From positions 682,001-746,000 of the forward strand of contig JANEZZ010001949.1 in the NCBI GenBank assembly GCA_026122225.1: DNA of 64,000 nucleotides. Reading direction: 5' to 3'. This document shows, one piece after another, positions 23,533 through 33,596 of the stretch. The position numbers and the translations under genes are program-made. The stretch comes from Heloderma charlesbogerti (Eukaryota; Chordata; Lepidosauria; Squamata; Helodermatidae). The notes beneath the pieces are model-generated. The model searched no databases and was not told the origin of the DNA. It saw only the letters and a list, made by a program, of their open reading frames with translations. Every line of letters begins with the position of its first letter. Positions within the stretch are counted from its first letter, which is position 1.

Positions 23533-24105
23533 TTGGGGCTGTTTAGCTTAGAGCAGTGTTGGGGAATATGTGGTCCTCCAGATGTTGTAGGACTGCAATT
23601 CCTATCAGCCCTTCCCAGCATAGCCAATGTGAGCGATCATGGGAGAGCCACACGCTCCCCATCCCTAGCTTAGAAAAAAGGCAAGGAAGGGGAGACGGGA
23701 TAGAGGCCTGTAATATTAGAACCCTGGATCAACCCATGAAGCTGAATGGTGGGAGATTCTGGAGAAATAAAAAGAAGTATTCTTCACAGAGCACCTAGTT
23801 AAATTATGGAATTCGCTACCACAAGATCTAATGATGGCCACCAATTTGGACAGCTTTAAAGGGGGATTAGAGAAATTCATGCAGAATAAGGGTATCAATG
23901 GCTACTAGTCATGGGGTTATATATTTCTTCCCCTGTCAGAGGCCTTTGTGTACCAGTTACTGGGAAACATGAGCGGGGGCAGGGGGCAGGGCTGTCGCCC
24001 TCATGTCCTACTTGAGGGCGTCCCATGGGCATCTGTCTGGCCACTGTGGGAACAGAATGCTGGATGAGATCAGCCTTTGGTATAAGCCATTCTTATGCTA
24101 TACTC
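23533..24105 (+). mobile_element. CR1/L3-type LINE 3' portion with a nested MITE
   Basis: CR1 sequence 'ggggctgtttagcttaga' continues after the insertion as 'aaaaaaggcaaggaagggga', then 'atggaattcgctaccacaag' and 'gaacagaatgctggatgaga'. A MITE at 23553-23665 splits it. It is 5' truncated and does not encode an intact frame. Confidence 0.85.
23553..23665. mobile_element. Nested fold-back MITE with 'tagcttaga' duplication
   Basis: 'tagcttaga' occurs at 23544-23552 and 23666-23674 around an element with 'gtggtcctccagatgttgta' and a 'ctccccatccc' end. Continuity of the host CR1 across it proves insertion. Confidence 0.9.
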
Positions 24106-24297
24106 CTAAATCCAACAGTCCCTATTTACCAGGGACAGTCCCATGCTACTGGTACCAGTCCCTGGTAAATCATTGCCCCTATTTTGCCTTTGGGGGATGT
24201 CATTTTAAAATGTCATGAGCATCAGTCATAAAAGTCACCAAGCCTCAGGTTTCAGCTCCTTCCTCAAAGTCTCTAGGTGGTCATCCTGAATGCTGGT

Positions 24298-24585
24298 GGG
24301 TGCATCGTCTCTAGCGTCCCTGCAATCAAGTCTACAAGAAAGAGCACTAAAGCTCCATCCTATGCATGTTTAGACAGAAAAAAGTCCTTCAACGCCCAGC
24401 ATTCCCCAGGCACCTGTGGCTGGCTGAGGAATGCTGGCCATTGTGGGGCTTCTTTCTGTCTCACTACGCTCAGGATTGCGCCCTAAGGTGAAATCGAACA
24501 GGATGGGAAGACAGTTCACAGGATCCTGTTCTATGCATATAGTCGACACAGAGAAGATGAGGCAGGACTGCAACCAGTAGCTCCG
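24298..24585. repeat. Left arm of a ~285-bp inverted repeat
   Basis: Begins 'gggtgcatcgtctctag' and runs to 'gcaggactgcaacca'. The complement, at roughly nine bases in ten, lies at 26773-27057. It contains a smaller palindromic unit at 24345-24485 ('gtttagacagaaaaaagtcc'). Confidence 0.85.
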
Positions 24586-25297
24586 CCTCAGGGGCTGCAA
24601 GCCTCCTGGCCCTGACCTCTCCACCTCTCCATGCCGCCTGCCCCTGCCACTGACATCCGTGCATTGACTGGAATGCGGCAAGAGAGGCCGATGCACATGC
24701 ATGCACAGGGGGCCCTTGCCAAGGTTCCATGCAATGTGCAGACTGGGAGGCACATGGATGCCAGGGGCGGGGCAGGCAGGTGCCATCCCACTCCCTCCCG
24801 CCACATGTTGTACCTATGCAGCAGCAGGCTCTCCCAGCGGTGTGGCGAAGTCAGGGCTGGCAGGAACACCACGCCAGCACTTGTTTTTATTGCCAGGGAT
24901 GCTGACATCATCCGCCACCCCCCTCAAAATTCCCTGCACCCTCTGAGCTTAGCTGCAATGCTCAGAATAGTGTGTGTGTGGGGGGGTGAATTTTCCAGCA
25001 ATAATACAGTGACCCTGTTGCAATGCAAAGTATTTTGGGGTGGCGGGGTCTGGAATGGGCAATTAAGATCCTCAGCTTGGCAAAAGACCTGCTCCTAGTG
25101 GAGGTGAAAACTGCTAGAACTGGTCTGTTGATATGGATCAACACAGCTGCCTGAATCTTTGGACTTCTTGGGGGCGTGGTTATGGGGATTGCCATTAGGA
25201 GCACCTGCCCTTCCTAATGTACCACTCCATGACTGGGCTCTGCCCCCAACTTCCATGTGTCCATCAGCTCTTCTGCGCAGCAGCCTTGTTCACATGA

Positions 25298-25645
25298 CAG
25301 AATCATAGAACAGTCAGGATGGAAGGGTCCACCCCCCTGCTCAGTGCAGGAATCCAAGTCACAGCATCCCCGACAGATGGTTGTCCAGCTTCACCTTGAA
25401 CGCCTCCAGCGTGGGAGAGCCCACCACCTCCCCAAGTAATTGGTTCCATTGTCATATTGCTCTAACAGTCAGGAAGTTTCTCCTGATGTTCAGCCGGAAT
25501 CTGGCTTCCTGTAACGTGAGCCCATTATTCCGTGTCCTGCACTCTGCGATGATCGAGAAGAGATCCTGGCCTTCCTCTCTGCGACAGCCTTTCAAGTACT
25601 TGAAGAGCGCTATCCTATCTCCCCTTGTCATTGCAGTGAGTTGTT
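25298..25645 (-). mobile_element. CR1 LINE 3' end
   Basis: Complement of a CR1 terminus: 'agaatcatagaacagtcagg', 'ccagcttcaccttgaacgcc', 'gcgacagcctttcaagtact'. It is a few hundred bp long and 5' truncated. Confidence 0.9.
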
Positions 25646-25891
25646 CATTCCCCCAGTTCAGGAAAGGCTATGCGCTGGAGCTTGGAGCTTCAAAGAAGCT
25701 GTTGCTTCAGTTATGATTCAGTCCAGATGGAGAGCTTATTTGGGGGCTGGAGGCCCCAACCCTTCCTGGCTCTCAGTCAGGGTCTGATCCAGGCAGGTGC
25801 TTACATGAGCTTCCCTCCTCCTCTGAGTAAACTCACAAGTGGCTAGCCAGGTCTCCACGGCCTATCTTCATTTAGCCAGCTCATGTTTTGC

Positions 25892-25909
25892 GGGGGGGGG
25901 GGGGGGGGG
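25892..25909. repeat. Poly-G run
   Basis: Eighteen consecutive G; the length may be affected by sequencing. Confidence 0.8.
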
Positions 25910-26337
25910 CTGATCAGTGTACCTAGCATTCCTATCTCTTTCCCCAACATCTATTCTACACATAGCACAAGCCCTTTCCCTGACCTTGAATCAGTGAGAT
26001 TTCTTCAAAGACCTCTCTCTCATTCGCTCAGTTTCCTGCCCCCCCCTTCCTCTAACCTTATCTTCCACCTGCCCTTTCCTCCATGCCTCTTCCTCTATAC
26101 GTTGCCTACGCTGCATCCTTCTGTCAGCAAAATTGCATCTGGACTTGCTGTCCCTCATTTTCCTTACTTTCTAGGATCTCTTTTCAGCCTGGACCATGCT
26201 CCATAAAGCTACTCCTGTCCCTAGGGTATCCCATGCCCTATGCATCACCTAAAAAAAAGGAAATTCACCACCAAAAAAAGAGGGCACAGTTATGCATAAC
26301 ATTTGCATATGCTAAGGTATATGTATTGATATATAGA

Positions 26338-26700
26338 CAGTGCTGGAGGAAAATTCTGAGAGTGCCTTGGACTGCAAGAAGATCAAACCAGTCCATACTC
26401 CAGGAAATAAAGCCAGACCGCTCACTTGAGGGAAGGATATTAAAGGCAAAACTGAAGTACTTTGGCCACATCATGAGAAGTCAGGATACCCTGGAGAAGA
26501 TGCTGATGCTAGGGAAAGTGGAAGGCAAAAGGAAGAGGGGCCGACAAAGGGCAAGATGGATGGATGATATTCTGGAGGTGACAGACTTGACCTTGGGGGA
26601 GCTGGGGATGGCGACGGCCAACAGGAAGCTCTGGCGTGGGCTGGTCCATGAAGTCACGAAGAGTCAGAAGCGACTGACCGAATAAACAACAACAAAAAGG
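26338..26700 (+). mobile_element. BovB/RTE LINE 3' end (subfamily 1)
   Basis: An open frame runs to a stop at 26683-26685 and encodes the RTE C-terminal block with 'RILRVPWTARRSNQSIL'-like and 'LKYFGHIMR' signatures, followed by 'cacgaagagtcagaagcgac' and an 'aacaacaacaaaa' tail. It is truncated upstream of the RT domain. Confidence 0.9.
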
Positions 26701-26772
26701 CATAATTACTAGAATTTAAATAGAATTGCAATACATCTCCCTGTAGTGGTGACAGAGACCGCTGCTGAGCTG

Positions 26773-27057
26773 TTGGTTGCAGTCCTGCCTCATCTTCTCT
26801 GTGTTGACTATATGCATGGAACAGGATCCTGTGAACTGTCTTCCCATCCTGTTCGATTTCACCTTAGGGCGCAATCCTGAGCATAGTGAGACAGAAAGAA
26901 GCCCCACAATGGCCAGCATTTCTCAGCCAGCCACAGGTACCTGGGGAATGCTGGGTGTTGAAGGACTTTTTTCTGTCTAAACATGCATAGGATGGAGCTT
27001 TAGTGGATACCCTGTTCTTTTAGACTTGATTGCAGGGACACTAGAGACGATGCACCC
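26773..27057. repeat. Right arm of the ~285-bp inverted repeat
   Basis: Inverse of 24298-24585, running from 'tggttgcagtcctgcctcat' to 'ctagagacgatgcaccc'. CR1 and BovB fragments lie between the arms. Confidence 0.85.
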
Positions 27058-27236
27058 AATTGGAACCCATTACCTAGAGAGGCGGTGGGCTCTCCCACAC
27101 TGGAGGCATTCAAGATGAAGCTGGCCAGCCACCTGTTAGGGATGCTCTGACTTGGATTCCTGCACTGAGCAGGGGGTTGGACTAGATGGCCTTGTAGACC
27201 CCTTCCAACCCTACTATTCTATGATTCTATGAACAG
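27058..27236 (+). mobile_element. CR1 LINE 3' end
   Basis: Shows the hallmark 'gggttggactagatggcctt', 'cttccaaccctactattcta' and terminal 'ttctatgattctatga' octamers. It abuts the right inverted arm exactly. Confidence 0.92.
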
Positions 27237-27767
27237 AGAGCTTTGGGAAACATTATCTTCAGATAAGCTATAGGATTCCTCCCAGGAGTCTATGGCCTTT
27301 CTAGATAAATATTTAATTGTACAGCAAATGTTCAGTTCTAAGCCAAGTGATTTTCACCCAGGCTGTATTTCTGTTGCACATTTCCTCAATCACACACACG
27401 AAGTATAACATTTAGCGGCTGAGGAAATGTAGTTCCAACCCCACCCCACCCCAGGTAACACAACCCTTGCCGCTGTAAGCTTTCACAACCATGAGGTGGC
27501 ATTACTGGATGCATGTAGACTTCCCCTATAGATGAACATGGAGAACATCATGACCACACCTAGTCTGGGTTTTCCAAGGTTGCTTAAGGAAATTCGGAGT
27601 AGCAGGATGTTTTCAACTGTTTTAGCAATGCTTTAAATATGGGAATATTCTACAAATCACTCCAACAGCCCTTGCGCTGAGCAGTTTATGCATCTCGTAT
27701 GGATGGATGGATGGATGGATGGATGTGGCACACTACTTTTTCCCTTGCCTGATCCTTTCCCCCCACC
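27237..27767. other. Unassigned, with (ATGG)n at 27699-27727
   Basis: No gene seen. A short (GGAT)n array precedes the 3' end of the L2 element. Confidence 0.5.
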
Positions 27768-27903
27768 CTCTATTATTTATTTATTATTAAATTTATTAAT
27801 CGCACATCTGGCTGGTCACCCAGCCACTCTGGGCGATGTACAGCATACAATAAAACAGTTTAAAACAATAAAATTCTACAATAAAAACATTTTCTAAAAT
27901 ACC

Positions 27904-28194
27904 CTAACCCACCCCAAATGCCTGCCTGAACAACCACGTTTTTAATGCACGGCGGAAGCTCATTAAAGAGGGGGCATGGCGGAGTTCCCTAGGGAGGGAG
28001 TTCCACAGAGTGGGGGCCACCACAGAAAAGGCCCTCTCCCTCATCCCCACCAGTCTAGCTGTCCTGGCTGATGGGACAGAGAGAAGGCCATCCGAGGCTG
28101 ATCTTGTTAAGCAGCCTGTCTGGTGCTTCTGGAGGCACTCCTTAAGATAGGCTGGGCCGGAACCATATAGGATTTTAAAGGTCAAAACCAACAA
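27904..28194 (-). pseudogene. L2 ORF2 C-terminal segment
   Basis: Encodes the L2 tail: 'LTFKILYGSGPAYL', 'RERAFSVVAPTLWNSLP' and 'LKTWLF'. It is in another frame than the RT segment, so there is a frameshift near 28182-28194. Confidence 0.85.
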
Positions 28195-29777
28195 CTTGAA
28201 TTTGGCCCGGAAACAACTGGTAACCAGTGCAACTCCTTCAGCACTGGAGTGATGTGATCTCGCCAGCGGCTGCCTTTAATCAGGCGAGCCGCCACATTCT
28301 GTACCAGCTGCAGCTTCCGAACCGTCTTCAAGGGTAACCCCACATAGAGTGCATTACAGTAGTCTAAACAAGAAGAGACCAGGGCATGTACTACCGATGG
28401 GAGCAGATGGTCGGGAAGGAAGGGGCGCAGCCACCATATCAGATGGAGTTGATACAGCGCTGTCCGGCTCAGAGCTGACACCTGAGCCTCCATGGACAGC
28501 TGGGAGTCCAAAATGATCCCCAGGCTGAGGACCTGGTCTTTCAAGGGTAGCCATACCCCATTCAACACCAGGTCAACATCCCCCAGCCTCCTCTTGTCTC
28601 CCACCAAAAGTACCTCGGTCTTGTCAGGGTTCAGCTTCAGCTTATTCCTCCCCATCCAGCCACTCACCGTCTCCAGACATTCGGATAGGGATTCTACAGC
28701 CAACCTTGGTGAAGATTTGAATGAGAGGTAGAGCTGCGTGTCATCCGCATATTGATGACACCGCACCCCAAACCTCCTGATGATAGCTCCCAGCGGCTTC
28801 ACATAGATATTAAATAGCACTGGGGAGAGGATGGAACCCTGTGGCACCCCACAAGTGAGTGGCCACGGGTCCGAAACCACCTCTCCCAGTGCTACCCTCT
28901 GGTACCTGCTGGAGAGGAAGGACCAGAACCACTGCAATACGGTGTCTCCAATGCCCAACCCCTCCAGGCGGTCCAGGAGGATACCGTGGTCAACGGTATC
29001 AAAAGCCGCTGAGAGGTCGAGGAGAACAAGGAAGGAGCATTCACCCCTATCCAGAACCCTCCTCATATCATCTACCAAGGCGACCAAGGCCGTTTCTGTC
29101 CCATGCCCAAGCCTGAAGCCCGACTGAAATGGGTCTAGATAATCAGTTTCTTCCAAGTGTGCCTTCAACTGCATCGCCACCACCCGCTCAATCACCTTGC
29201 CCAAAAATGGCTGATTTGAGACTGGGCGAAAGTTGTTCAGAACTTGGGGATCCAAGGAGGGCTTCTTTAAGAGCGGTCTTATCACTGCCTCCTTGAGGGC
29301 TGATGGCATCACTCCCTCCTCAAGGGAGGCATTCACCACCGCCCTGATCCCCTCACCCAGTCTCTCTCTGCAGCCCATAATGAGCCAAGATGGGCAAGGA
29401 TCAAGTAAGCAGGTGGTCGGCCTTACAGATGAAAGCACCTTGTCCACTTCATCAGGAGGAAGAAGCTGGAACCGATCCCACAAAACCAGTTTGCCACAGG
29501 CCGCCTCTTGCTCACTAACTGTATCCACAGTGTGCAGAGTAACACACCTAATCTGATCAATTTTATCTGCAAAGTGCCTTGCCAAGGCCTCACAGGAGGA
29601 CTTAGAATGCTCCAGTGGTTCAGGAGCCACAGGACCAACCAGGCTCCAGACCACTTTGAACAGCCTCCTGGGACAGCACTCTGCAGACGCAATGGAGGCA
29701 GCATAATATTCCTTTTTTGCTGCCTTCACCGCCACGTGATAGGCTGACGATACAGCTCTAGATCCGTGTCTGATCAT
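28182..29777 (-). pseudogene. L2 reverse transcriptase segment (531 codons)
   Basis: Non-LTR reverse transcriptase. Visible in order: 'RPVSNQPFLGKVIERVV' (RT block 0-2 region), 'QSGFRLGHGTETAL', 'LLDLSAAFDTVDH' (first catalytic Asp region), 'GVPQGSILSPVLFNIY', then 'HQYADDTQLYLSF' with the YADD active site, and the thumb region with 'LSLGIILDSQLSM' and 'SCLDYCNALY'. No internal stop over 531 codons. The endonuclease part lies in another frame (30528-29758) and the C-terminus is displaced by a frameshift. Clade L2 is favoured over CR1 by the YADD context. Confidence 0.9.
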
Positions 29778-30528
29778 CTTTGGAGCGAGACTTCTGCCAC
29801 CGGCTCTCTAGGTGTCTCACCTCCTGTTTCAGAGCTCGTAACCGTGGATTGAACCATGCTGCAGTCCGAGCCCTGTTCAGGGGGAGAGGGCATTTCAGAG
29901 CCACCTGATCTAATGCCCCAGTGATTGCGGCATTCCAGCCACCCACCAGGGTCTCGACCGAGTTGCCGTTGATGTGCCTCAGAGAATCCCCAAGCATGTT
30001 CAGTAATCCATTTGGATCCATAAGACGCCTGGGGCGGACCATTTTAATGGGTCCTCCACCCCTGCAGAGGGGTTGTGGAACCGAGAAGTCCAACGTCACC
30101 ACACAGTGATCTGACCATGACAAGGGGGTGGTGGATATACCCCCGACTTCCAGATCACTCCCCGCTTCTCCAAAAACAAACACAAGGTCTAGTGCATGAC
30201 CGGCTACATGGGTGGGCCCAGTTAGAATATGGTGCAGCTCCCAGGAGGCCATGGTCTCCATGAAGTCCTGAGGTGCTCCTGTGAGGATGGCCTCCGAATT
30301 TACGTTGAAGTCCCCCAACACCAATAAGTTAGGGGACTGTACACGCACATCAGAGACCACCTCAAGCACCTCGGCCAGGGAGTCAGTCATGCAGTGGGGT
30401 GGACGGTACACGAGCAGAATCCCCAGACTGCCCTTCAGGCCCAACCTCCAGTACATGCACTCAGCAACCTTGGTCTCCCAGAGAGTGGGTCTGGTGAAGA
30501 CCAAGGACTCTCGGAAGATAACAGCCAC
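29758..30528 (-). pseudogene. L2 endonuclease segment
   Basis: Encodes the C-terminal half of the APE-like endonuclease: 'LLVLGDFNVN' (metal/catalytic region) and 'SDHCVVTLDF' (catalytic Asp-His), followed by a linker ending 'RHLESRWQKSRSKDDQ'. The N-terminal catalytic part lies beyond the insertion at 31426-31824. Confidence 0.88.
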
Positions 30529-30619
30529 TCCCCCTCACCGATCCCCAGCCCTCGGCTGCTGTGCAATTTAGGGATGTACGAAAGTGACTTACCTTTAACG
30601 AAATTTGATTTGAGGTGGG

Positions 30620-30778
30620 GGGGAGGCGCTCCGTCCCTCCCCCCGAAATTCTGGAGGGGGGGAGGCGCTCCATCCCTCACCCCAAAATTCTGGTGGGGGG
30701 AGGCACTCCATCCCTCCCCCCCGAAATTCTGGCCGGGGTGGGAGGCGCTCCGTCCCTCCCCCCCGAATCCTGGCCGGC
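30620..30778. repeat. Four-unit 39-41-bp minisatellite
   Basis: Four tandem units each contain 'ggaggcgctccrtccctc' followed by 'gaaattctgg' or close variants, at about 30622, 30661, 30699 and 30741. Confidence 0.9.
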
Positions 30779-30832
30779 CAGGTACGCAAATGGTGGTGGC
30801 CGCCGTAGCCGCCGCTGTTTGCGTCCCTGCAG

Positions 30833-31223
30833 TCAGCCATGATAGGCTACGTAAATGTTTACGTAGCCTATCACGGCTGATTTAAAAGAAAAAACAACAA
30901 CACGCGTACACAAATGGCGGCGCCCATGGGCGCCGCCATTTGCGTTCCTTATTTATGACATGTCTTAGTCTACGTAAACATTTACGTAGACTACGGTGAA
31001 AATAAGGGGAATGCAAATAGCGTAGCGTCTACGCTATTTGCGTTCCCCTTATTTTCGCCATCTTAGTCTACATAAATGTTTATGTAGACTAAGACGTGTC
31101 AAAATAAGGAACGCAAATGGCGGCGCCCATGGGCGCCACCATTTGCGTACGTGCGTGTTTTTTTCCTCCTTTAAATCAGTCGTGATAGGCTACGTAAATA
31201 TTTACGTAGCCTATCACGTTTTG
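30833..31223. repeat. Nested mirror-arranged palindrome (seven hairpins)
   Basis: Local palindromes: 30833-30880, 30911-30942 (perfect, 32 bp), 30966-30993, central 30998-31025/31029-31056 (28-bp arms), 31062-31093, 31112-31147 and 31181-31218 (perfect, 38 bp). The first three are the inverse of the last three in reverse order, so the whole block is also one ~390-bp inverted repeat centred at 31027. The mirror register holds within about 2 bp. Confidence 0.95.
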
Positions 31224-31425
31224 TTTGTTTGTTGTTTTTTACTGGAAAAGGCGGAGGTGGCAGCCGGTCGGAAGACCGGCCGCTGCAGCCGCTGCCGCCG
31301 CCAGGAGGATTCGCCCAAGGTAAGTCCCGTCCGGGGGGGGGGCAGACAGTTTCACCACCAATATCGGGGGGATTCTGACATCTGAGATTCACCGAGATTC
31401 GTGGCAAAATTCTCTGACATCCCTA

Positions 31426-31824
31426 CTGTGCATACGAAAATCCGGATGGACACATGGCTGGAGCAGCAGCCTCGGCCAGCCAGGTCTCCCTAATACATGC
31501 CAGGTCTGCACCCTCATCCAGGATCATGTCATGGATGAGGGAGGTTTTCTGGGTAACAGACCTGGCATTGCAGAGCAGCAAACAAAGGCCAGAAGATGGG
31601 GTCACGCCTCCCCCAGCCATCCTTTGGCTCTGGACAGGCCCGGAGCAGGGGACAGATACTGCACATCTCTCCCTTGTTCCCCTTACCTGGCATGGCCTGC
31701 CCCCAGCGCTCCGCCAGCGCCTGCCGCCCAGCCTCGGTATGTTCTGGCCCCCAACACTCCCCCCATTGCCTCCATCAGGTGGACACATGCCCCCTCGCTC
31801 CCGCCTATCAGGCAGGTTACCCAC
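31426..31824 (-). pseudogene. L2 endonuclease N-terminal segment
   Basis: Encodes 'LLLCNARSVTQKTSLIHDMI' and 'ADLACIRETWL', the N-terminal Asn and Glu motifs of APE-type endonucleases. The upstream ~70 codons are low-complexity. Its continuation is at 30528 and below, beyond the inserted element. Confidence 0.85.
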
Positions 31825-31941
31825 CCCTAAAAACGCGACAAAATCCCCCAGAAAAACAAAAAAACAAAAACAAAAATTAAAAATCCCCTTAAAAATAATG
31901 CCAGGCAGGAGTCCACAGGGAAGGCCTGGCGGCGGCAGCGG

Positions 31942-32021
<80 letters not shown>

Positions 32022-32283
32022 CCTCTTCCCCAGGGGTGGTGGCTTCTCCTGCAGGCCCTGGCTCTCCCAGGCCACCTCAGCCAGCCAGCTTATGTAGCCC
32101 CTCCAGGGAGGGGCAGGTGGAGCAGCACAGCTGGCTCGGTACCTGGGGCCCTGGTCCTGCAGGGACTGGCGGTCTGCCAGGCAGAAGTCTCCAGGGAAGG
32201 CCTGGTGGTGGTGGTGGCGGCAGCGGCAGCGGCGGTGGTGGCGGCGGCAGCAGGCCCAGCAGCAGCAGGCACGCCTCTTCCCC
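31825..32283 (-). mobile_element. L2 5' untranslated region with tandem units
   Basis: GC-rich sequence with two related blocks: 'aggccttccctg..gactyctgcctggca' occurs, on the minus strand, near 31900-31935 and 32185-32205. Both are followed by trinucleotide/tetranucleotide runs. The promoter role is inferred from position. Confidence 0.55.
31938..32023. repeat. (CAGG)n microsatellite
   Basis: Roughly twenty tandem tetranucleotides inside the L2 5' region. Confidence 0.95.
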
Positions 32284-32412
32284 GGTACAGCCTTTCCTAG
32301 CCTGGCACCTTCCAGATGTGTGGGACTACAACTCCCATCACCCAGGCAGATCATTGCTGTCTGGGGATTGTGGGAGTTGTGGTCCAACACATCTGGAGGT
32401 TGGGGAATGCTG
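32284..32412. mobile_element. Fold-back MITE copy at the L2 5' end
   Basis: Arms 'gcaccttccagatgtgtggg' and 'ccaacacatctggaggttgg', with 'actacaactcccatc' and 'gggagttgtggtcc'. It marks the upstream boundary of the L2. Confidence 0.85.
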
Positions 32413-32965
32413 CTCTATTGTCTCTCTGCAGCTTTTAAAAAATGTACGCTCCTAGGGGCTTTCTTGCTCATACATTAAAGTACTATGTTAACAGGTGGCA
32501 CTGCATAAAAATAAAGAACAACCAGGAGGCCAGATAAAGAGGCATAGAATCCAAATCATGAAAAAGACCTCTTTTCTGGCCTTAGAATGCATGTGTCTGG
32601 CACCTTTTGATGGTGTATATGATGAAATGGCAAGATTTCAGGTTGCCTGGTGGCAGGGAAGAACATATTTTGACTCACACCGTCCTCTAGTGGTATCTGC
32701 TAAGCTACATGCTAAATTGTGAACAGATGGAATAGCCTAGACTAGATAAAGTGCCAATGTCTGGAGCAAAAGAACCACATTTTAACTTCCAATTTAATAA
32801 CCAGTGAAGCAGCAAAAGAAAACATATGTGTTGGCTGGTGCATGTGCACACACATACTTATATCCACAGACCATTTCCACATAATGGTTGGTTTCCCCAG
32901 AAGGTATCCAAATTGTGGAATCTGATCAAATGTGGATTGCCACTCAAGAAAAGGGTCCAGACTTT
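32413..32965. other. Unassigned intergenic sequence
   Basis: No gene or named repeat recognised. Confidence 0.4.
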
Positions 32966-32969
32966 CCAT

Positions 32970-33105
32970 CCGTTTTCCAGAGGGGTAGCTGTGTTTGTCC
33001 ATAGCAGCAAAAACAACAAAGAGTCTTGTGGCACCTGAAAGATGAACAAATTGATGAGGGTGTAAGCTTTCTTATACTTTCGTCCACTTCATCATGTGGT
33101 TACCT
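32970..33105. mobile_element. Left end of the long-TIR MITE
   Basis: 'ccagaggggtagctgtgttt', 'gagtcttgtggcacctgaaa' and 'gtaagctttcttatactttc' match the arms of the copy at 53965-54360. Confidence 0.75.
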
Positions 33106-33596
33106 GAGGCTCACTGTATCCTCTCGCATTTCTGATGGCCCCAAACTGGACCACGCCATGATGTTCACCTTCCCACATTGGTCTGTGCTGTAGATAGCAG
33201 TGGGAGTATTGGTGGCACAAATTGAGAGTCACCTCAGTGAGGACCATAGGGCTTGCTAAGTACCACACTGTTCCTGTTTAACTGAAACCGTTTTGTTGGC
33301 TTCCTGTTTCTCCTACTTCAGGCACTGTAGCAGTAGGGTAAAGTGTTTTACCTGGGGTTGTCTTCAGACAATCCAGTCGATTCAAACTGTGTCACAAACC
33401 AAGGCAAAAAACAAAACAAAAAACCAGTTGCCTCAATATATTGTTTCCAACATGTCTCAAGATGTGTCTCTTTATCAAGGGAAACTAGACAATACAATAC
33501 AAAAAGAACCCTACAGAATCATCTCTATACATCAGAAACAAACAGCAATCCTAAGTTTAGACAGAAAAAAGTCCTACAACTCCCAACACTGGGTTC

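Larger units (their letters stand above)
30567..31425. mobile_element. ~0.86-kb hAT-like element inserted in the L2 endonuclease
   Basis: The left end 'tagggatgtacga' and the right end, inverse 'tagggatgtcaga', match in 10 of 13 bases. The L2 flanks repeat 'ctgtgcaa' (30559-30566) and 'ctgtgcat' (31426-31433), an 8-bp duplication with one mismatch. It encodes no transposase. It holds a minisatellite (30620-30778), the nested palindrome (30833-31223) and a GC-rich hairpin 'ccggtcggaagaccgg'. The class call is inferred from ends and duplication length. Confidence 0.8.
27768..32283 (-). mobile_element. Near full-length L2-clade LINE
   Basis: Reading on the minus strand the order is: a GC-rich 5' region with tandem units (32283-31825), the endonuclease start (31824-31426), a foreign insertion (31425-30567), the rest of the endonuclease (30566-29758), reverse transcriptase (29777-28182), the C-terminal segment (28194-27904) and a 3' UTR with A/T-rich (TAAA)-like end (to 27768). 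It encodes an APE-type endonuclease and RT for target-primed retrotransposition. Two frame breaks (about 29.77 and 28.19 kb) plus the insertion make it inactive. The long surviving frames suggest a fairly recent copy. Confidence 0.9.

Noticed and set aside
30833..31223. CRISPR-like or phage attachment structure
   Set aside because: There are no regularly spaced direct repeats with unique spacers, and the context is a vertebrate LINE.
31038..31385. 115-codon frame across the nested palindrome
   Set aside because: The palindrome creates symmetrical frames on both strands and the translation has no gene-like features.
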